NCBI GenBank assembly: GCA_965279195.1
Contig: CBDIHP010000038.1
Location: forward strand, 186,001-250,000
From: CBDIHP01 sp965279195
GTDB taxonomy: Bacteria; Planctomycetota; Planctomycetia; Isosphaerales; Isosphaeraceae
Direction of reading: 5' to 3'
Length of the DNA: 64,000 bases
Position numbers and translations under genes: made by a program. Below the pieces are notes generated by a model. It was not told where the DNA came from. It did no database searches and worked only from the letters and a program-made list of their open reading frames with translations. Shown here one piece after another: positions 58,817-64,000 of the stretch; within the stretch, counting starts at the first letter, position 1, and the number at the start of each line of letters is the position of its first letter.

Positions 58817-61222
58817 TCACTTCGGCGCGAGCCGGAACTCCACCTTCTCGATCGTCCCCGTGAACGCGAACGGCGACTTCTTCTCGTAGGACAGCGACAC
58901 GGGCTCGCCGTTGTCGCGGCCGATGTCCATGCCGGCGTAGGTCGTGAACCGGAGCGGGACGGTCGACTCCAGCCGCCCCTCGGCCACCGGCTTGCCGTCG
59001 ACCAGCAGCCGCGAGGTGCCCGGGGTGCCCATCTTGCCCGGCGCATCGGCCCGGAATTCGTACGTCAGCGTCGCCTTGCCGGGCTTCAGGGCCTCGGTGC
59101 CGGCGATGGTGTCGACCTTCACGCCGAGGAAGCTGTAGGTGTACTTCGGCTTCCCGTCCTCGATGTAGAGGGAGAACCCGCCCATCACGTCGGAGTTCGC
59201 CACCACCACCCCCTCGACGCCCTTCTCCGGGACGACCAGGTCGGCCTGGATCGCGAACGTGCGGTTGTAGATCGGCGGGATCATCCCCGCGCCGATGTTC
59301 TCGGTCCCGGGGTAGTAGACGAACCGCGTGCGCTCCTCGCCCGGCGGCTTGAGGCCGTAGAACTGGGCGAATCCGGCGAGCAGCGGCGTGACCTGATACT
59401 TCTCGGCGTCCGCCCAGAAGAGTTTCTTCAATTCCTCGAGCTTCTCGGGATGCGCGGCGGCGACGTCCCGGGACTGCGTGAAATCGGCCTTCGTGTCGTA
59501 GAGTTCCCAGCGGTCCTTGTCGGGATCCCACCTGCCGGGGGCGAACTTCGCGAGCGTGGCCGGGTCGAGCTTCCAGGGGATCCGGTCGAGCCGCGCGCAG
59601 GCGAGCCATCCATCTTTGTACATCGCGCGATTGCCGAACATCTCGAAGTATTGCTGTGTGTGCCGCTCGGGGGCGTCGGGGGCGTCGAAGGTGTAGGCGA
59701 AGCTCGTCCCCTCGATCGGCTTCTGCTTGATCCCGTCCACCGTCCCCGGCGGCGTGATGCCGGCGGCCTCGAAGATCGTCGGCGCCACGTCGATGACGTG
59801 CGTGAACTGGCCCCGGACCCCCCGCGACTTGATCCTCGACGGCCACGAGACCACGAGCGGGTTCCGCGTGCCGCCGAAGTGCGAGGCGATCTGCTTGCCC
59901 CACTTGAAGGGCGCATTGCCCGCCCAGGCCCAGGCGCAGGAGAAGTGCGGCTGCATCACCGCGCCGCCCCAGGCATCCATGCCGCCATACTTCTCGATCA
60001 GTTTCATCTGGCCCGCCGGCGGGATCGGGATGCCGGTGATGGTCGTGATCTCGTTGAAGGTGCCCGTCTCGGTGCCTTCCATGCTGGAGCCGTTGTCCCC
60101 CCAGATGGTCAGGATCAGCGTATTCTCGCGCTCGCCCATGGCTTCGAGCGCGTCGACGACCTGGCCGATCTGATGGTCGGCGTTCTCCTGGAACCCCGCG
60201 TAGACCTCCATCTGCCGCGAGTAGAACGCCTTCTCGTCCGGCGACAGCGAATCCCAGGCGGGGAACGCCGGGTCGCGCGGGGTGAGCACGGCGTCGGCCG
60301 GGATCACGCCCAGGGCCTTCTGGCGCGAGAACGTCTCCTCGCGGAGCACGTCCCAGCCCTGGTCGAACTTGCCCTTGTACTTGTCGGCCCACATCTTGGG
60401 GACGTGGTGCGGCGAGTGGCTCGCGCCCGTGGCGTAATAGATGAAAAAGGGCTTATCCGGCGACTGCGCCTTCTGGTCGCGGACCCAGCGGACGGTCCGC
60501 TCCGTCATGTCGTCGGGGAAGTAGTAATCCTTCCCCCGGGGGACGCCGACGATCGTGTTGTCCTCGGCCAGGAGCGGGTCGTACTGGCCCGAGGCGCCGC
60601 CGAGGAACCCGTAGAAGTGGTCGAACCCGAGCCCGCAGGGCCAGCGGTCGAACGGGCCGGCGGGGCCCTGCTGGTCGTCGGGCGTCAGGTGCCACTTGCC
60701 GAACGCCGCCGTGTTGTAGCCGTTGCCCTTGAGGATCCGCGCCAGGCTCGCCGCGTTCTTCGGCCAGGTCGCGTTGTAGCCCGGCCAGCCGCCGGCGAAC
60801 TCGGCGATGTTGCCGAACCCGACCGAGTGGTGATTCCGGCCCGACAGCAAGGCCGCCCGCGTCGGCGAGCAGAGCGCGGTCACGTGGAACCGGTTGTACC
60901 TCAGGCCCTGATCCGCCAGCTTCGTGAGCGACGGCGTCTGGCAGGGGCCGCCGAAGGTCGACGGGTTCCCGAATCCGGCGTCGTCGATCAGGACCAGCAG
61001 CACGTTGGGCGCCCCCTTGGGCGCGGCGACCGGGCGCTCGAATTCCGGCTTCGATCCCGCGAGCGTCCGGTTCGACACCCCGCCGAACGGGGCGTCCGGC
61101 ACCGGGATCGCCGGGCGGTTGACCTTCGGCGCGTCGTCGGCGACCGCCAGGCCCGCGATCAATGTCAGGAACACCGCCATCGTGCCCCGGCCGCATGCGG
61201 CCCGCCTCATCCGGATGCCCAT
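58817..61222 (-). CDS. secreted arylsulfatase (FGly-dependent)
   Basis: An 801-residue sulfatase with a signal peptide (GTMAVFLTLIAGLAVADD, about residues 13-29). The active-site signature CSPTR (Cys118, the residue converted to formylglycine) is followed by AALLSGRN; metal ligands include Asp80-Asp81 in LIDDAGFG and the later TIWGDNGSS. Length and the C-terminal beta-rich part resemble large arylsulfatases. It removes sulfate esters from aromatic or polysaccharide substrates outside the cytoplasm. The maturase (FGE or anSME) is not in the window. The ATG at 61222 has GAGGGG about 8 bases upstream. It is divergent from the LysR regulator, across a 181-bp promoter region. Confidence 0.94.
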   Translation of the reverse strand: MGIRMRRAACGRGTMAVFLTLIAGLAVADDAPKVNRPAIPVPDAPFGGVSNRTLAGSKPEFERPVAAPKGAPNVLLVLIDDAGFGNPSTFGGPCQTPSLTKLADQGLRYNRFHVTALCSPTRAALLSGRNHHSVGFGNIAEFAGGWPGYNATWPKNAASLARILKGNGYNTAAFGKWHLTPDDQQGPAGPFDRWPCGLGFDHFYGFLGGASGQYDPLLAEDNTIVGVPRGKDYYFPDDMTERTVRWVRDQKAQSPDKPFFIYYATGASHSPHHVPKMWADKYKGKFDQGWDVLREETFSRQKALGVIPADAVLTPRDPAFPAWDSLSPDEKAFYSRQMEVYAGFQENADHQIGQVVDALEAMGERENTLILTIWGDNGSSMEGTETGTFNEITTITGIPIPPAGQMKLIEKYGGMDAWGGAVMQPHFSCAWAWAGNAPFKWGKQIASHFGGTRNPLVVSWPSRIKSRGVRGQFTHVIDVAPTIFEAAGITPPGTVDGIKQKPIEGTSFAYTFDAPDAPERHTQQYFEMFGNRAMYKDGWLACARLDRIPWKLDPATLAKFAPGRWDPDKDRWELYDTKADFTQSRDVAAAHPEKLEELKKLFWADAEKYQVTPLLAGFAQFYGLKPPGEERTRFVYYPGTENIGAGMIPPIYNRTFAIQADLVVPEKGVEGVVVANSDVMGGFSLYIEDGKPKYTYSFLGVKVDTIAGTEALKPGKATLTYEFRADAPGKMGTPGTSRLLVDGKPVAEGRLESTVPLRFTTYAGMDIGRDNGEPVSLSYEKKSPFAFTGTIEKVEFRLAPK

Positions 61223-61403
61223 TCGTCTGCCCCTCTTCACGCGATCGGCCGAATCTCGCACTTCGGACTTCCGCGCAGGTTGCCTCGTCGGTTATCAAAT
61301 GACACCGATCGATGAAAGAATGTGGTGCATCAGCCACCCGAAAGCAACAGCCTGATGGTCATTCGTTGAGCCTTCATCGGGTCGATAGCGCGAGGGAATC
61401 GGC

Positions 61404-62360
61404 ATGGATCTCCGGCACCTGAGGCAGGTCTGCTCCCTGATCGAGCACGGCAATTTCCATCGCGCGGCCGAGGACGTCGGCCTCACGCAGCCGGCCCTCA
61501 CGAAGAGCCTCCAGCAGCTCGAACGCGAACTCGGCGTCTCCCTCTTCGACCGCCACGGCAAGACCGTCTCGCCCACGGTCTTCGGCGAGGTCGTCGGCCA
61601 GACGGCGAAGGACGTCCTCGCCGCGATCGACGGCATGGAGCGGAGGATCAGCCAGCTCGCCGACCTCGACGCCGGCGAGCTCTCCATCGGCGCGGGGCCC
61701 TACGTCGCCGACGTCTGGCTCGGCCAGGTCACCGGCCGGCTGCTCAAGCGATTCCCCCGCCTGGCGATCACGCTCCACGTCGACACCTGGGACAAGCTCC
61801 CCGACGCCCTCAAGCGAGGCGAGATCGACTTCCTCGTCGCCCACGTCGACCACCTGCGGGACGTGAAAGATTTCCACGTCGTCCCCTTCCCGCCCGTCCA
61901 GGGGATCTGGGTCAGCCGGGGCGATCACCCCCTGGCGCTGGAGGAGGTCCCGCCGGCGAACGCCATCGTCGAGTATCCGTTGATCGGGCCGCCGGTACCC
62001 GACAACGTCATGAAATGGCTGGAGGCCGCCGCAGGGCGGACGCAACTCGTTCTCCGCAGGATCGATACGACCTCCGTCACGATGATCAAGGCCATGATCC
62101 GCGAGGGCGAGGCGCTCTCCTGCGTCCACCCCGACTCGGTCCGCAGCGAGATCGCCAGCGGCGAGTTCGTGAAGCTGAACTTCGATGCCCCGCCCGTCTA
62201 CTTCAACCCCGGCCTCGCCTGGCTCGCCGACCGCTCGCTCTCGCCGGCGTCGACGGCGTTCGCGAGGGAACTCTTCGCCGAGGTCGGGGTCGATCCCGCC
62301 ATCCTCGACCCCGCGCCCCGGGATGAGGCGGTCTCCGTCTCGGACGATTCATCGGCCTGA
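61404..62360 (+). CDS. LysR family transcriptional regulator
   Basis: A 318-residue regulator. The N-terminal winged helix-turn-helix (about 1-60) reads LRHLRQVCSLIEHGNFHRAAEDVGLTQPALTKSLQQLERELG. The effector-binding domain (about 90-300) has the usual two subdomains (ELSIGAGPYVADVWLG, DFLVAHVDHL). The ATG at 61404 is preceded by GAGGGA. LysR proteins usually control a divergent neighbour, here the arylsulfatase, and the FadL-like gene downstream. No clear LysR T-N11-A operator can be assigned. The effector is unknown. Confidence 0.93.
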   Translation: MDLRHLRQVCSLIEHGNFHRAAEDVGLTQPALTKSLQQLERELGVSLFDRHGKTVSPTVFGEVVGQTAKDVLAAIDGMERRISQLADLDAGELSIGAGPYVADVWLGQVTGRLLKRFPRLAITLHVDTWDKLPDALKRGEIDFLVAHVDHLRDVKDFHVVPFPPVQGIWVSRGDHPLALEEVPPANAIVEYPLIGPPVPDNVMKWLEAAAGRTQLVLRRIDTTSVTMIKAMIREGEALSCVHPDSVRSEIASGEFVKLNFDAPPVYFNPGLAWLADRSLSPASTAFARELFAEVGVDPAILDPAPRDEAVSVSDDSSA

Positions 62361-62469
62361 TCGCCGCGCGGAATTCGGCAAAGGTCCGGACTTTCTTCAA
62401 GGAGAAACCGGACGTTCGCCGAAATCTGTAGCGGTTATGCCGAAGAGTCGTGCGAAGGGAGACGTGCAC

Positions 62470-63834
62470 GTGCGGACACGCCGTTACCACATGTGGGCCG
62501 CGACCTGGCTCATGCTGGCCACGATGGCCACGACCGCCCGCGCCCAGGGGCTCATCGCCGCCGGGGCCGGCCCGATCAACCGAGCGATGGGCGGCGCCTC
62601 GACCGCCGCACCGGTCGATTTCGGGTCCAGCTACTGGAACATCGCGAACATCGGGGCGCTCCAGCGCAACGAGGTCCTGATCGGTTCCGAGCTGATCATC
62701 CCCAGCACGCACCTCACCACCCGGATCCCCGCCGGCTCGATCGGCGGCTTCCCGCTCCAGACCCGCTACGGCGTCTCGCGGAGCGACAGCGGCGTGATCC
62801 CCAACCTCGCCGTCGGCACGGCGTTCAAGCTCGACGACGCCTCGCCGGTGACCATCGGCCTGGGGATCTTCGGCTACGTCGGCGGCAACGTGAACTTCGC
62901 CGGCAACAACAACGTCCCCCTGCTTGCCTCGCGCCAGCCGCCGCGCACCTTCGGCTTCGGGCCGATCTGGGCGAACGCCAGCATGCTCACGATCAACCCG
63001 TCGGCGGCGTACCAGGTCAACGACAGACTCATCGTCGGCCTCGGGCCGGTCATCAGCAGCATGAACCTGGGGATGTCCCCCGCCTTCTTCGCCCCCGGGC
63101 CCCGGGACGGCGTCGGCCTGAACTCGTTCCCCTCGGCGACCAACTCCCGCACCTTCTGGGGCGGCGGCTTCCAGCTCGGCCTGCTCTACGAGCTGAACGA
63201 CGACTGGAACATCGGCTTCTCCTACAAGAGCCCGATCTGGCAGGAACGCTGGGGCTACAACGCCTCGACCCCCGACCTCACCGGCCGTCGCATCGGCATC
63301 CAGGCGACCGTGCCGGCGATCTATTCGTGGGGCATCGCCTACAAGGGCATCGACCGCGCCCTGATCGACGTGGACCTCCGCTACATGGACTACGCCAACA
63401 CCGCCCTCTTCGGCCAGTCGGTCGTCGACGGCGGCCTCGGCTGGCGGAGCGTCTTCGCCGTCGCCGTCGGCGGCCAGTACGAGCTGACCGACCGCCTGAC
63501 GATCCGCGCGGGCTACCTGTTCAACACCAACCCCATCCCCGACACCGCCACCCTGTTCAATGTCCAGCTCCCGGGGATCATCACCAACACGCTCTCGCTC
63601 GGTGCTTCTCTGAAGCTCTCGGAAGACGTCACCTTCTCCGCCGCCTACGTCCACGGCTTCCGCAACGCCATCGAGGGCGGCGTCCGCGAGGAAGCCGTCG
63701 CCACCGCCAAGGTCGACGCCCAGTACGACTCGATCGTCGCCGGCCTCACCATCCAGTTCGGCGCCCCCCGCAAGCGCCCCAGCGCCCCCGTCGAGATCCC
63801 CGCCGTGATGGAAACCCCCGCCCCGCCCCAGTGA
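62470..63834 (+). CDS. FadL/OmpP1-type outer membrane hydrocarbon transporter
   Basis: A 454-residue beta-barrel protein. Signal peptide about residues 1-25 (MWAATWLMLATMATTARA), then GLIAAGAGPINRAMGGASTAAPVDFGSSYWNIANIGAL, matching the N-terminal hatch motif of FadL proteins (AMGGA-T-A..D..S..-NPA, here with NIANIG). The rest alternates beta strands; the C-terminus is a Pro-rich tail. FadL proteins carry long-chain fatty acids or aromatic hydrocarbons across the outer membrane. The GTG at 62470 (AAGGGA 9 bases upstream) is preferred; an in-frame ATG at 62437 is an alternative and would add 11 residues. It is 109 bp after the LysR stop on the same strand. Confidence 0.9.
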   Translation: MRTRRYHMWAATWLMLATMATTARAQGLIAAGAGPINRAMGGASTAAPVDFGSSYWNIANIGALQRNEVLIGSELIIPSTHLTTRIPAGSIGGFPLQTRYGVSRSDSGVIPNLAVGTAFKLDDASPVTIGLGIFGYVGGNVNFAGNNNVPLLASRQPPRTFGFGPIWANASMLTINPSAAYQVNDRLIVGLGPVISSMNLGMSPAFFAPGPRDGVGLNSFPSATNSRTFWGGGFQLGLLYELNDDWNIGFSYKSPIWQERWGYNASTPDLTGRRIGIQATVPAIYSWGIAYKGIDRALIDVDLRYMDYANTALFGQSVVDGGLGWRSVFAVAVGGQYELTDRLTIRAGYLFNTNPIPDTATLFNVQLPGIITNTLSLGASLKLSEDVTFSAAYVHGFRNAIEGGVREEAVATAKVDAQYDSIVAGLTIQFGAPRKRPSAPVEIPAVMETPAPPQ

Positions 63835-63868
63835 CCCGCACCAACAACCGCGAACGACCCAATCGACC

Positions 63869-64000
63869 GCCCGGAGTGCGGAAGCTTGCTTCCGCTCTCG
63901 CCGGGCGGGAGCTTGCTCCCGAGAGTTGGCAACAGATCGTCAGCAACCCGCCCCGAACCGCCTCATTCGCGGTCCCCTTCGACCCGGCACGCGGAGCAAG
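63869..64000. repeat. A-family element cut by the window end (copy A9)
   Basis: The left arm CCCGGAGTGCGGAAGCTTGC and GCTTCCGC is followed by GGGAGC/GCTCCC and CGAGAG as in A5 and A7. At 63990-64000 the sequence CGCGGAGCAAG begins the inner right hairpin seen in A7, so the rest of the copy should lie just beyond the window. Confidence 0.8.

Noticed and set aside
61223..61403. A LysR T-N11-A operator between sulfatase and regulator
   Set aside because: Several TCA/TGA-type half-sites can be drawn but none stands out, so no site is annotated.
1..64000. tRNA or rRNA genes
   Set aside because: The intergenic gaps read here show no cloverleaf with the T-loop GGTTCGAATC-type signature and no rRNA-like sequence.

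Overview
The window is high-GC DNA (roughly two thirds G+C) that reads as a Planctomycetota chromosome, most likely from the Isosphaeraceae. This is inferred from gene content: a Tat-exported DUF1501 protein, a Ser/Thr kinase fused to a WD40-like region beside a divergent ECF sigma factor, a large secreted arylsulfatase, surface proteins whose N-terminus is F-x-P...LExR-(x)LL instead of a classical signal peptide, and a type III polyketide synthase operon. No rRNA, tRNA, CRISPR array, transposase or phage gene was seen.

Layout. 1-5764: end of one gene, a secreted protein, and a TPR protein with a peptidase-MA (HExxH) domain. 5929-8927: a compact operon of methyltransferase, FAD oxidoreductase and type III polyketide synthase, probably making a modified alkylresorcinol or pyrone lipid. 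8975-18142: HAD phosphatase, YdcF/ElyC-like protein, MazG-like protein, a large membrane-anchored protein, an ABC ATPase and a two-domain M16 peptidase. 18229-25504: small proteins, a 2OG-Fe(II) dioxygenase, an orphan UPF0175 antitoxin-like protein, a PLP aminotransferase, a surface protein, a tandem universal stress protein and a Ser/Thr kinase. 25757-29027: a four-domain fasciclin protein followed by an ECF sigma factor and an RskA-type anti-sigma factor, echoing mycobacterial SigK/RskA and its fasciclin targets MPT70/MPT83. 29321-33127: sorbosone-dehydrogenase-like surface protein, serine protease, Bax-inhibitor-1 protein. 33365-35457: a MarR regulator and a 4Fe-4S/SCP2 protein that share near-identical operator palindromes. 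35558-39294: lipoprotein esterase and DUF1501 protein. 39787-53283: one gene for a 4,498-residue surface protein with a seven-bladed FG-GAP propeller and a very long repeat array. 53645-58705: ECF sigma factor divergent from a kinase carrying an anti-sigma-like zinc finger. 58817-63834: arylsulfatase divergent from a LysR regulator, then a FadL-type outer membrane protein.

The most striking non-coding signal is a set of non-coding palindromic elements (called A, B and C here) found in most of the longer intergenic gaps. Intact copies are about 110-180 bp, bounded by 26-46 bp inverted repeats whose two arms carry the same changes from copy to copy, so that folding is conserved rather than sequence. 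Some copies are nested, truncated, or supply the stop codons of the flanking genes. No transposase for them is in the window.
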